Assembly (NCBI GenBank): GCA_037783415.1
Contig: JAZGTN010000062.1
Coordinates: forward strand, 969,501 to 1,033,500
Direction of reading: 5' to 3'
Source of the DNA: Leptasterias polaris
Lineage: Eukaryota; Echinodermata; Asteroidea; Forcipulatida; Asteriidae
Length of the DNA: 64,000 nt
Under the pieces are notes generated by a model. The model ran no database searches. It was not told where the DNA came from and saw only the letters and a list, made by a program, of their open reading frames with translations. A program made the translations under genes and the position numbers. Every line of letters starts with the position of its first letter. The stretch's first letter is position 1. Shown one piece after another: positions 45,385 to 56,000 of the stretch.

Positions 45385-45550
45385 TGTACCCAAGTGCAAC
45401 AAAATTATGAATACCAGAATGAGAATACCAACAAAAATACCATGTTGCTTGTACCATCTGTGACTGAGTTCCTGCTAACTTTTTTGCTTAGCGGAAAATT
45501 GTTAAGCAATATTTTCTGCTTAAGCAGCTCTATGAAATTTGGCCCTGGTC
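45385..45550 (-). repeat. Dispersed repeat family R3, copy 1
   Basis: It ends AAGCAGCTCTATGAAATTTG. Inverted or related copies are at 51025-51232 and 53295-53425, and a short fragment is near 62385-62420. The body is rich in GCTTAAGC and GCTTAGC words. Confidence 0.6.
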
Positions 45551-46242
45551 TCGACTACAACTCTGTCTGGTTTGTTTCCAATTGTGAAAATATGTAGAGC
45601 TTTTATTAGGTAACTATGTGCAAAATCTACCTATCATGTGACATTATTGTCAACCCCCCCCCCTCACGCCACTGATGCCAGTTATTGCCAAGTTCAATAG
45701 TATCAGATCTCCTTTCTGAGCTTTTAAATTTATCAAGTGTATTTGATCTCCAGAAATTAGTAATAACCAATAAATGTGTTTTGTACCTCATGTTGCTGTA
45801 TATACCTGTACTTAAACTCGTAGTTAATGTCTCAAGTATACTACCGGGCCAATTTTGTACTCAGCTGTACTCAGTACTCGGCCAAAAAGAACTTGACTAG
45901 AACACTGTAAATTCCGTGCCTCAAGTACGTTGTAACTCCCAAACCAGGTCTTCCACCTGTGCCCATAAATGTAGGTTTATACATGTACACGTATGTGAAA
46001 TTGATAATTATTGAAAAAACTATCATTGATTAACTAAATTAAAAGATTTTTTTTTTTAACTTGGTCTTATTCTTGAGAAATATTCCCGCCTGAAATACTA
46101 TGATATGTGAGAAAATCAAAATAAGTACTAAGCACATATAATATGTACAGCATTCCAGACAAAACATATGATTGAATAGGTTTTTAATGTGATTCCATAA
46201 TTCAATGACACTTTCATAATTTGTGAACAATAAGCCTTAGTT

Positions 46243-46510
46243 TCTGGTACATTGACTTGCTAAGTCACAAGTTATATACAGCTTAATTTTGAATTCCTCA
46301 GACTATAGAGACAGTTACTATGTCAAATGGTACATGGCCAGCTATTGTATAGCAACCTCTAGATGGATAAACACTGGTACCATTGTGCCATACGCATTCA
46401 AAATTGTGTATGGCTGTTGGCTGTCTCTTACATAACTTGTGCTGTCTCTAGTCTGAATAATTTAAATTTAAGCTTTAACTTGTGACTTAATAGCAAGTCA
46501 TTGCACCAGA
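46243..46510. mobile_element. MITE with about 65-bp imperfect terminal inverted repeats
   Basis: The left end TCTGGTACATTGACTTGC with AGTCACAAGTTA and TCAGACTATAGAGACA pairs with the right end TGTCTCTAGTCTGA, TAACTTGTGACTT and GCAAGTCATTGCACCAGA. The element is 268 bp and non-coding. No clear target duplication was seen. Confidence 0.8.
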
Positions 46511-47709
46511 CATTATTCAAAGCTAAGTCGCAAATGGCCGATTGTTTTTACAGGATAACTAATTACAAGATATAACAAAGTTCGTTTAATGGATGAAAGC
46601 CCACCGATTATCAAGTTCATACCGTGCTAATTCTCAAGAGAAATAACAATTTCCATCTGAAATACTATCAAAATCATGCATTTGAAAACCACCACTTATT
46701 TTGATTGCCACAATCATAATAAGCCCAATATGAATGTACCCAAAATCCACTTCCTTTGTTTTCTCAAAATAACAAGACCTCCGTAATGTTATGACCTTTC
46801 CACAGTTTATTGGTTTGGTTTGCTTTTTGCTTTTGAGGATGTGATGGAATTAACAAGATTCCAAAAACCAGTGGTGTAAAATACCTATAGATCATATGTT
46901 GACTTGCCAAACTTGTAATTGTAAATACAAAGAGGGGTTTAGAAATCAGTTTTGTGATGGACTCATTTTCCAATAGATAAAGCCCCCGGTCCTTATGATG
47001 AAAGTAGGGGAAAATGACAAGTCTGTATAACATGCCATTGTATTTGATACCTTTCCAGTGTGAAGTTTGTAAAAATAAGAAAAACGCCCAATAACGTCTT
47101 ATTTCAAATTTATGAAACTGTACCTTTTTCTACTCAGGACATTTTTAGTTCATTTCTACATGTTATTCTGACATTTTGACTGATGCAAACATTCCTCTTT
47201 GGAATGTACAGACCCTTTTGTGGTTGATACCCAATAACTTTTTGTTTCAAATTTTGCTCTGAAAGAATAAAATTACATTTTACACGACAGGTTAGAGACT
47301 TCTAAAAAAGAAAACAAAACCATTTATGGACTCTATGTATGGAAAATGAGTGCATCACAAAACTGAATTTCACCATGGAACCCCTCTTCAAAGAGTACTA
47401 TGTTTTAATAATAATAGTAGAACTTATAAAGTGCTGAACAAAAAAACACCTACACATTAGTTTGTTGTCAATCTGTCTGCTTAAATTTGTTTTTATTGGT
47501 GCTCAGGTTACAGCCATTTTGATTTCTTGCAAAGCAATGTGAGGCTAACATGGTGAAATAGTCTGGCACCTTGTTTAATTGAGAGTTATTGTGATTGGTT
47601 GTATGTGGGTTAAGGGGACCAGATGGCTGCTGGTTCAGCTGTCCCAATTCATGTATTGCCATTACATGTACTACATGTACAGTGTACATTTATGTTTTTG
47701 CTAGGTAAT

Positions 47710-47825
47710 GCTGGTTACACACCTGTGGTCCGACACCCCTTTGTTCCGACACCCCTAGTGTATTTTTCTATTCCTAACCCTAACCCTTGTAGGAACATAG
47801 GAGTGTCGGAATATAGAGCAGTCAC
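47710..47825 (-). mobile_element. Short inverted-repeat element with telomere-like CCTAACCCTAACCC, copy 1
   Basis: Matches 59618-59772 in the opposite orientation: GTGACTGCTCTATATTCCGA at one end and ACACCCCTAGTGTATTTT inside. CCGACACC occurs at both sides in inverted form. CCTAACCCTAACCC sits at about 47773-47786. Confidence 0.65.
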
Positions 47826-48188
47826 CGTAATGCCACTCTGCATTCAAACCAGGTTAGATGAAACAAAGAAAAGAGGACAGTCCGACAGACCTCTTAATAA
47901 TGAGAGTCGATTGTACTTTACTTTAGTCACATTCCCATTTATTGCAGTAACAAGAATGCATACTAATCATTCTACAAGGGGGGGGGGCAAAATTACAAGG
48001 CTACACGATGAAAATGTATACACATGTGTGACGCTGCCATGTCAAAACCAGGCAATTCCTGCCAAAACTTGATGAGCAGCCTCGGTTTGATTACATTTGA
48101 CTGCACTGTGATAAATGTCTACAGGTGGTAGTAAGACCTAACTGAAGGGTCTATGAGTCATTATTTCTCAATGTACAATGTATATAAT

Positions 48189-48557
48189 GTTTTATAACAC
48201 CCCTAACAAATATTCTGCCTTTTCATTGGTTTAGAGCGCGTCACATGATATGTCTTAGTTTTACTAGAAACGGCGGCCGTGTGATAGTGCATTGTTTGCC
48301 GTGTGATAGTCCGACGACTATCACACGGCGTGCAGTACCTCGACGTCTTTTTTACCCACCTCGAACCCAATCAGTTGTGCATCTGTGTATCTGAAATGCG
48401 CGTACGAACGTTACGTGTACGAGGATGATAAATAGTCTGTTGGGGTGTTATAAAACAAATATTGACTGCTTGCGCCTCGGGAAAATAGCACGCTCCGGGG
48501 ATCACCTCGGGAGTCGTAGTTTTAACCATAGCACGAGTAAAAGCAGTCAATATTTGT
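48189..48557. mobile_element. Fold-back/MITE complex with nested inverted repeats
   Basis: GTTTTATAACACCCC at 48189-48203 pairs with 48442-48456. Inside, GCCGTGTGATAGTC (48298-48311) pairs with 48316-48329. ACAAATATTGACTGCTT (about 48455-48471) pairs with AAGCAGTCAATATTTGT (about 48541-48557). It is non-coding and looks like overlapping fold-back units. Confidence 0.7.
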
Positions 48558-48589
48558 ATATAAGGCATCACTTTGATATCACATCACTA

Positions 48590-48815
48590 GTCAAAGGGTA
48601 AGACTGCAGAACTTGCAATCACAAAGTTGTTGGTTCAAACCCTACCAAGCTTCCTGCTGATTTCACATTTATTAGACTACGTATTGTCAGCTAGTAACTG
48701 AATCACAATTTATTGATTTGTGCAATTCATAATCACAGACGTTAAACCAATATATGTATGAGAGAGATTGGCTGTTGCCAGCTTGGCGTTTATATCCCCA
48801 TGTTGGCAAAAATAT
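48590..48815 (+). mobile_element. tRNA-derived SINE family B, copy 1
   Basis: A GTTGGTTCAAACCCTACC B box is followed by GTGCAATTCATAATCACAGA and TGTATGAGAGAGATTGGCTG, shared with 58725-58905. The head is too decayed to assign a parental tRNA. Confidence 0.65.
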
Positions 48816-49761
48816 CTAAACAAACAAACAAACAAAAAGATATCATGGCTGATGTTTTGGTTGCACTTGAAATGCCATTTCGCTTTTCTGGAGTGCTTGA
48901 TTTTGGTGTGTGAGTGACAAATAATTAACCCGTCAGTTAACTGATTTTTCTACTGTATGACAGAAAGCTTTGTTAAGAGAGACGTTTTGGTTTTAAAAAC
49001 TGTATGGTTTTAAAGACTGGTGAATACTTTGAAGTGTAAACAGTAATCAATAAAATAGATCAAGTAATATCACTAATTGCAATATTGTTATATTTTCATG
49101 AATAATATGTGATGTGCTGTAGGGACATGTCTCCCCAAAAAGACTATAAATTTTAAATTTGACTGGAAATAATGGACGAGTCTGCAGACATGATTCTGCC
49201 AAGTATAGTGTTTATTTGTATTGTCTTTCATATCATTAAATATTGTTTGACAAAGAACTTGGTTGGATTTTGTTGAAGATGGTATTTTTTTTCAGGATTT
49301 TTTATAATCTCCTTGAGCCTTTAAATTATTTATGAAAGAAGTAAAGCAATCACCAAAGGGAGAAAGAAATGGTCCACATGTGACCAAACCTGTAGTTTGC
49401 ATTTCTTGTGATGCACAGAGTCTGTAAACCACATGAATTGTAACATCTTGGAGTTTTGGGTCTAGAATAAGGGGGAACCCAGGCCCCTAGTGGCTGCAAT
49501 ATGTCGTCAGTATTTGACTAAAGAAAATCTGTCCACACAAGGTAATGTCCTGAATTGACCAATAATACAAAACAAGTCCCAATTTTCGCATAGCCACCAT
49601 TTTGTTTAAATAACAAAATTACTTTAAATCAACCAAGTCTGGATTAATGACAGACATTAAACATCTAAGGGTTTAACAACATAAAGAATGTTTCAAGTAT
49701 ACAAAGCTAAGTTATTAAAAGGTTTGTCTTTACATTTTACCTTCAAGTCCTTCAGCATTTT

Positions 49762-49979
49762 TACCATGGGGCACACTGTCCGACCGTGGGGCACACTGTC
49801 CGACCGTGGGGCACACTGTCCGACCGTGGGGCACACTGTCCGACCATGGAGCACACTGTCCATGGGGCACACTGACCGTGGGGCACACTGTCCGACCATG
49901 GAGCACACTGTCCATGGGGCACACTGTCCATGGGGCACACTGTCCGACCATGGGGCACACTGATTGTGGGGCACACTGC
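49762..49979 (+). repeat. Minisatellite of 20-bp and 16-bp units, about 12 copies
   Basis: The unit is ACCRTGGGGCACACTGTCCG, with shortened 16-bp forms lacking CGAC. Spurious open frames rich in CPTVGQ/GHTVRPW arise from it. Confidence 0.95.
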
Positions 49980-50559
49980 CTTTTAACCAAACATACAGAA
50001 ATAAAGAGGCAATTTCTTATGAAGATGAGATACATCATTGGTAACAATGTCACCACAGATATCCATATCAAAGTGACCATGCACGATATTTGGCAGTTTG
50101 TGTTCCCCCCTCAAAAGAAAAAAATAATAAGCAAATAAATAAACAAATAAATAAATTTAAAACATACCCATAAAAACACCTTCTTTTCCTCCTGATGAAG
50201 TTGCACGACTCTTAATTAACTTTATGGTTCATGAAGTTTAATTAGGCAAAGATTTAAATTCCATCTTGCCAGGATGTTTGGTACCAGCAACAAGTTTAAT
50301 CAAATGAAGTAAGCTTTCAGATTTAAAATGAACAAAATTACATCTTTTTAAATTATTAGTTATCAATCCGACAGATACCTTGTCTTGAATACAAAACAAT
50401 ACAAAGTTGGGCCAGAGTTATGAAGTATCATCTACACACACAAAATTGAAAGGTTTTACTCTAATTTTTGTCCATTCTAGTTGTAAATCAAGGAAATCCA
50501 TGTGTAACACTCCAAAAACTTCCAGTTGAACTGCTCATTTAAAAGTAGACTCATAGATT

Positions 50560-50755
50560 GGTAAATACTCCAAAAATTAATGATCATAAAAACTTACTTG
50601 GTAAGAAGCACTGCAGCCGTTGATAGTATAAACTACTTTGAGAAAGGATTCCCTTTGAAGTAATTTGGTTCAGAAAATTGTTCACCCCAAATCATTTGAA
50701 ACTGAGAAACATTTCATGCATGAATCATTTCTCAAATTTCTAAGGGGTTGGTGTC
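50560..50755 (+). repeat. Dispersed repeat family R2, copy 1
   Basis: Shares AAAACTTACTTGGTAAGAAG, GATAGTATAAACTACTTTGA-like and TTTGAAGTAATTTGGTT blocks with 52578-52740. Confidence 0.65.
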
Positions 50756-51024
50756 CGTTCGTGAATGCTGTGCGGGCCAGAGATATGCTGAACGTGGATG
50801 GATTCAACGTTCTTGTAAAAATACCGTGACAGATCTTTGCTGTTTTCTCAGCAAGCAGACACTGTATTCAGCTGAAACTTTCACATGTATCTTTCTTTAT
50901 AATTTTGCCTATAAATCAGCATTGCGTTTTGACAAAAACCAGTCTCTGACCCTACTTTTAATAGAAATACGTGATGAGACGGCAGTTTCTATAAAGGTTT
51001 GAGGGTTATAACAATGACCTGGGA

Positions 51025-51232
51025 ATTTCATAGAGCTTCTTAAGCAGACAATAGTGCTTCACAGTTTTCTGCTAAGCAAAAGTAAGCAGAATACCAGTTG
51101 CAGATGGTACACTGTATTTCAGAGTACGCACGCACCAGCAAAATTTCCCTGCTAATCTGTGAAATGCGGCCTGCTTGACATAAGCGTGGATTCTTTGCTT
51201 ACGGTAAGCAGAGTCATGAAATTCAGCCCTGA
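51025..51232 (+). repeat. Dispersed repeat family R3, copy 2
   Basis: Begins CATAGAGCTTCTTAAGCAGA and ends near AGCAGAGTCATGAAATTCAG, so the outer ends are inverted relative to each other. Confidence 0.55.
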
Positions 51233-52004
51233 TGAATTGGGTCAATAAGCCCAAGCATCTTTTGTCAAAAAGATTTTCATCTGTGCATAACCAATGCTGA
51301 AGCTTAGCTTTAACTAGTCTTGATTGGTGCTGTTTTTCTTATTAGCCATCGGTAGAGAGCGCAACTGTTTTGGATGCTGACTCACAGGGACTGGGCAAGT
51401 CTATAAATCTGAATCGAAACAGACCCAGATGTTTGTATGATATAGATATCTCTTCTCCAGTAATTCGTGGTGCAATATCGGGGACTACGATAGCAAAATG
51501 AACGTCACCAATCAAGACTAAGCTTTAACCGGTTTGAGATCTGTAACCTGGTGTTAGGGATCATATGGCAGCTATCTGTACCCTCGGAAGGTCACTGTTC
51601 CAAAGAACAAGTGTTAAACCTTGTCAAGCTCAGCCAAGAAAGGTTATTGTAAAGTTCATACCAAGACAAAAAGTTATCTACAGAAGTCTAAAGAAAACAA
51701 ACAATAATTTGCTCGGAAATATCTGTCACTTTGGTCACATATGTGACCCATTTACTGAGAAAACATTTTCGGGTACAGTGTACCCTTCCTTTTTATAATG
51801 TATACATTACATCAGTTTGCATGATGCATTTACAAAATGCTTTAATGGAGTTGGACACCATTGGTAAAACTTATGTAAACTAAAGATATATTTACAGAAA
51901 CAAAGTAGACAATATTACATCATATTTATTAAAAGCATGACAACATTGGCAATTGTCAAAGACTAGTTAGTATCCGCACTTTATGGGACCAACAAAAGTA
52001 ACCA

Positions 52005-52580
52005 TGAAAAAACAAACCTGTGAAAATTAAGTTCATTCATTGGAGTCACACAAAAATAGTAGATGTTTTTAAACATTGAGTTTTAGTCTCAGGAGATTGT
52101 TTTACTCATTTCTCAAAAACTAAATATTTCAAGGGAAGTTTTCCACCATGACCATTTTTATATCATGTAGGTTATGTGCAAATTTGTGAACATTTATTTG
52201 TTCAACCATACCAATGTTGTACACTCCCTTTAAAACACATGTGTCACATTGGTAATTTGTCAAAGACCAATATCAACACTTGATGTGACCAAAGATATAC
52301 ATGAAGTAACAAACCTGCAACAGCTTAAGCTCAATCGGTCATTGGAGTCACGAAGAGAAAAAAATGGAAACTTCCTTAAATGTTTTAACTGTTATCAAAC
52401 ATTGAGTTTTGGACAAGATCAAAACCAATTGTTTTACTCATTTCTCAAATACTTTAACATTTCAAGCAAAAATATTTCAAAGGGAGTTTCCCACCATGAC
52501 CATCTTTATACCATGTACGTTGTGTGCACATCTGTGAACATTTATACTTTCAATCTTACCAATGTTATGTCTGTATACGT
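52005..52580 (+). repeat. Dispersed repeat family R1, copies 3 and 4 in tandem
   Basis: Two successive copies (52005-52232 and 52245-52580) repeat the same order of blocks, including ATTGTTTTACTCATTTCTCA and CACCATGACCAT. Confidence 0.75.
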
Positions 52581-52740
52581 TTGGTAATGACTCTGAAAAT
52601 TAATGGCAATAGAAACTTACTTGGTAAGAAGTACAGCAGCTTTGGGTAGTATAATGCATTTTGAGAAACTTTTCAATTCGAAGTACTGCGGTTATGGAAA
52701 AATATATCACTTTTTATCCCCCAAAAATTAGAATCTGAGA
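52578..52740 (+). repeat. Dispersed repeat family R2, copy 2
   Basis: Contains AGAAACTTACTTGGTAAGAA and GTAGTATAATGCATTTTGAG, matching 50560-50755. It directly follows R1 copy 4. Confidence 0.65.
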
Positions 52741-53294
52741 TGTGTATTCCAATAGGGAATATTCTTCCTGCGTGGAAATATTCGCTCCGGTTTTTCGGTG
52801 ATATCTCAAAAATGCGACCAAAATTTTCACAGGTTAGTTTTATTGTAAATACCTACAATTATATAGGTTTGAAACAAACAGTTACCAATTCCAATTACCA
52901 AACGTATACAGCACCTTTAAAGGTAATTATTTTTGTGGATTCAATTTGATTGTAATGGAAATATATATTAAAAGCGTATGAATCATTTAATTGTCTACAT
53001 TTCACTGGTTATAAGGTCATGTCCGAATTGATGACTGACAGTGGCTATGGTTTGAATGTCGAAAAGTCCTATTCTCCAATGCTGTCATAACAGCCATAGT
53101 CGCAGCTGAAGTGGCTTAATTCGAACAAGGCCTTAATCTCTATTATGTTTCCACCATCTCTGTTCCCTGTCTACAATAGCAAAAATGAACACTGATTTTA
53201 TTTTACCAAAATGGGGCCCCCGACTACTTTGCCCTACCAGCCTTGGTTAAGATAAGTCAGAATTGACGACTTGGGCTGTATCACTAACAGTCCT

Positions 53295-53425
53295 GGACCA
53301 CATTTCATAGAGCTGCTCAAGTACAAAAAGCAATTTTGCTTACTAAAATAAAGTTACCAGCCAAAGTACCAAGTCACATGTATTATTTGTGACTGGTTTC
53401 CTGCGTTATTTGTGCTCAGCATAAC
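53295..53425 (+). repeat. Dispersed repeat family R3, copy 3
   Basis: Starts CATTTCATAGAGCTGCTCAA, continues with TTTTGCTTACTAAAATAAAG, and carries TTTGTGACTGGTTTCCTGC, which matches copy 1 in inverse. Confidence 0.55.
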
Positions 53426-54408
53426 AAATTTAAGTACTATTATCTGCTGAAACTGAAAATTCTATTCGGGAAGTTGTCAAACTTTGTAGGATATGACACT
53501 GCAGGACCAGAAACACTTCCTTATCCAAGTCTATCTAACCATTTAGTTCTACGATTGGAGTAATTTGAAGGATATTGGAGAGTCTCTGGTCAAAGACACT
53601 AAGAGATTAGGTTTTTATAGGTTTAGGCCCACAACACCAAAAGAGGTAGTTCACATTGTAAGATGAGGTCCAATTTACAAAGTAAGACAATTACCGATGG
53701 TGTTCATCTCCCTTAATTAAATGAAGTATTTACAATAGATTCATCTGTTCTCCAATGTTTTTAACAACTTCACACCTTGTGAGTTTTAAAGAATAAATTT
53801 CAATGAGGTGTGCAAACGAGTCTTCTGGTTGAATAGCACTCCGCACAACCGACGCCACTTTTGCTCAAAATACCCAACTGTCAAACAATCCACCACTCAT
53901 TGGCGCACCAGTAGTTATAGTACAAGTACAGTCAGGACACGCAAGTAAACCTAAAGCTTAGACATGTACATATGCATACAATCTAAAATTTGACACATTG
54001 TCTGAGCTCCGAGTACTGAGCTTCTATTTTTGGCATAAGTGCGGAGCGCTATTGGTTTTTTTGGTCAACTGAAAAACATGTGAAGGGATGTAAACTGGAT
54101 TTGCAATTATCAAGACGAAAAAGTTGATACCAGTACCAATCTTCCATATGAACAATTCCATTTGAAATACTATCAAATTCAAATAAAGGACAAGGAAAAG
54201 AACTTGAATTGAAAGTGTCCCCATAAATCACAGCTGCTTAATCGAAATAAGTACAATACGAACTTGTACAAAACCACCAACAAAACATAGTCATTGAACA
54301 GAAATGGATTGAAATAAATTTACTCTTTCAAAAACAACATGCTTTTCTTATAATCAATGTCACTAACCTGAGGCAGTGTCTGCATTAACGGCTGCGGCTT
54401 GATCATTA

Positions 54409-54720
54409 CATGAACATGCATAGTAGCATAGGATGCCCATAGCAACACCCTTAGAAACAGCCATAGCCACTACTGTGACATGAACATGCGTAGTAGCATA
54501 GGATGCCCATAGCAACACCCTTAGAAACAGCCACAGCCATAGCCACTACTGTGACATGACATGCATAGGATGCCCATAGCACCAGCCATTACTGACATGA
54601 ACATGCGTAGTGTCATAGGATGCCCATAGCAACACCCTTAGCAACAGCTGTAGCCATAGCCGCTACTGACATGAACATGGGTAGCAGCAAATAATGCCCA
54701 TAGCAACAGCTGTAGCCATA
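54409..54720 (+). repeat. Minisatellite of about 70 bp, four to five irregular units
   Basis: TGAACATG recurs at 54411, 54481, 54598 and 54672, each followed by GATGCCCATAGCAACACC or a variant and by AACAGCCATAGCC. One unit is internally deleted. Confidence 0.9.
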
Positions 54721-54880
54721 ACCAATTCAGACACTATTTAGTATATATCATGCCCAATATGGGGGAAGAGGGTACCCCAACAATGTCCCCATACTTTAAT
54801 ACACTATTTTCATACACTATTTTCCTCTTGTACAGAAGTACCCCTCCCCCAAAAAAAAAAATCCTCAAAAAAATTCCTGA

Positions 54881-54958
54881 GATTCAAATCACACAATGAA
54901 GACAGAATAGAGGAGGGGGGATTCAAATCACACAATGAAGACAGAATAGAGGAGGGGG
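54881..54958 (+). repeat. 39-bp tandem duplication
   Basis: GATTCAAATCACACAATGAA with GACAGAATAGAGGAGGGGG occurs twice in immediate succession. Confidence 0.95.
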
Positions 54959-55677
54959 TACCACACTGCCCATATCGAGCACCGAATGCTGTTTGGAGTT
55001 GAGATGGGAAAAGTCTGGTGCTTTCTCAGACAATGAGAATCTGTATTCAATATAACTGTTGCTTAAAGGGTATTAGACAAAGATGTCCTTATCAACTTGT
55101 GTACGAGTTATCCCAGATGGTCGTTTTAGGGTTTGTTTTCTTTGACTGGCTGACAAAGTAAGCGTATTCAAATCAAAGTTGCCTGTTTTTGAGAACAATA
55201 TTTAATGAACCTAGGGTAATTATTAACTGTAAACTCAACTTGGAAAAAATACAAAATTATCTTTTAGGCACATATGCACCTTTACATTTCTCACATAAAC
55301 ATTTGAAGCTTAACTTAAAACACCTGACTTTCTTTTGACTTTGTCAGGTGAGAGCAAAGTCTTGACTTATAGTTGTTGACGTTTTAGTCTCAAAACAGCT
55401 GCTCAGAAAGGGACCTGGAATGTTCCGTTAATTGTTATGATTGGGAACAATGACTGTAATTTCAAGAACACTAAAACTGGCTCGTCCAAGCAGTTTTAAT
55501 ACAGTTCTTGTAAGAACCATACATGTATTTGATTTTAGGATGATGTAGTGATATGTGAGACTACCCACAAGAAGAACCACAAACCCCCTAAAACCATGTT
55601 AATCCTCTACTTTGGAAAGCCTCAAGTCTTTTCCCCGATAACAGAAAAATTAATCTTCAGTGTCTCTTTGAATATCT

Positions 55678-55865
55678 ACTTTGGGACCACTTAAACTTCT
55701 ATGTCAATTTCTGTTCAGAAATTTCTGTCTGCCAATTCGGGGACCAGTGAAACTGATGTCTAATTTCACCCAATAACCAATGAACTGTTGTTATTTGGGG
55801 ACCAGTGAAGCTGCTACGTATATTTCTAATCTGATGTATATTCAGGAACCAGTGAACTGTTGGGG
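55678..55865 (-). repeat. Degenerate repeat spanning the FIP1L1 stop codon
   Basis: On the plus strand GGGACCAGTGAA-like words recur at about 55683, 55739, 55797 and 55844, 47-58 bp apart, with CAATGAACTGTTG also near 55779. The copy at 55844 is coding; the others are 3' UTR. Confidence 0.65.
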
Positions 55866-56000
55866 TCGTCTTTATTTGAATCCGCTGATTTGTCATCGTC
55901 CTTCTTCCCGTCGCTTTCTTTCTCGTCATGGTCTCGCCGCGATCGTTTGCTGTGACGATGTCTGGAGCTTCTATGAGATTCATCACTGTCATGTCGTCTT
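55826..56000 (-). CDS. FIP1L1: FIP1L1 last coding exon
   Basis: It encodes [20 protein letters not shown] and an acidic/basic tail ending LVPEYTSD and TAG at 55826-55828. Basic clusters match the human C-terminal RRRHESEEG and KKSKRSK region. Confidence 0.93.

Larger units (their letters stand above)
41886..55825. other. Gene-free interval between convergent GNPDA and FIP1
   Basis: It includes both 3' UTRs. No cellular protein-coding exon was recognised. Contents are listed separately: a 134-bp direct duplication, SINE fragments, a Penelope-like remnant, MITE-like elements, three dispersed repeat families and several short minisatellites. Confidence 0.7.

Noticed and set aside
49688..50080. 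Open frames with repeated HTVRPWG or CPTVGQCAP
   Set aside because: Translation of the 20/16-bp minisatellite in several frames; no unique sequence or domain.
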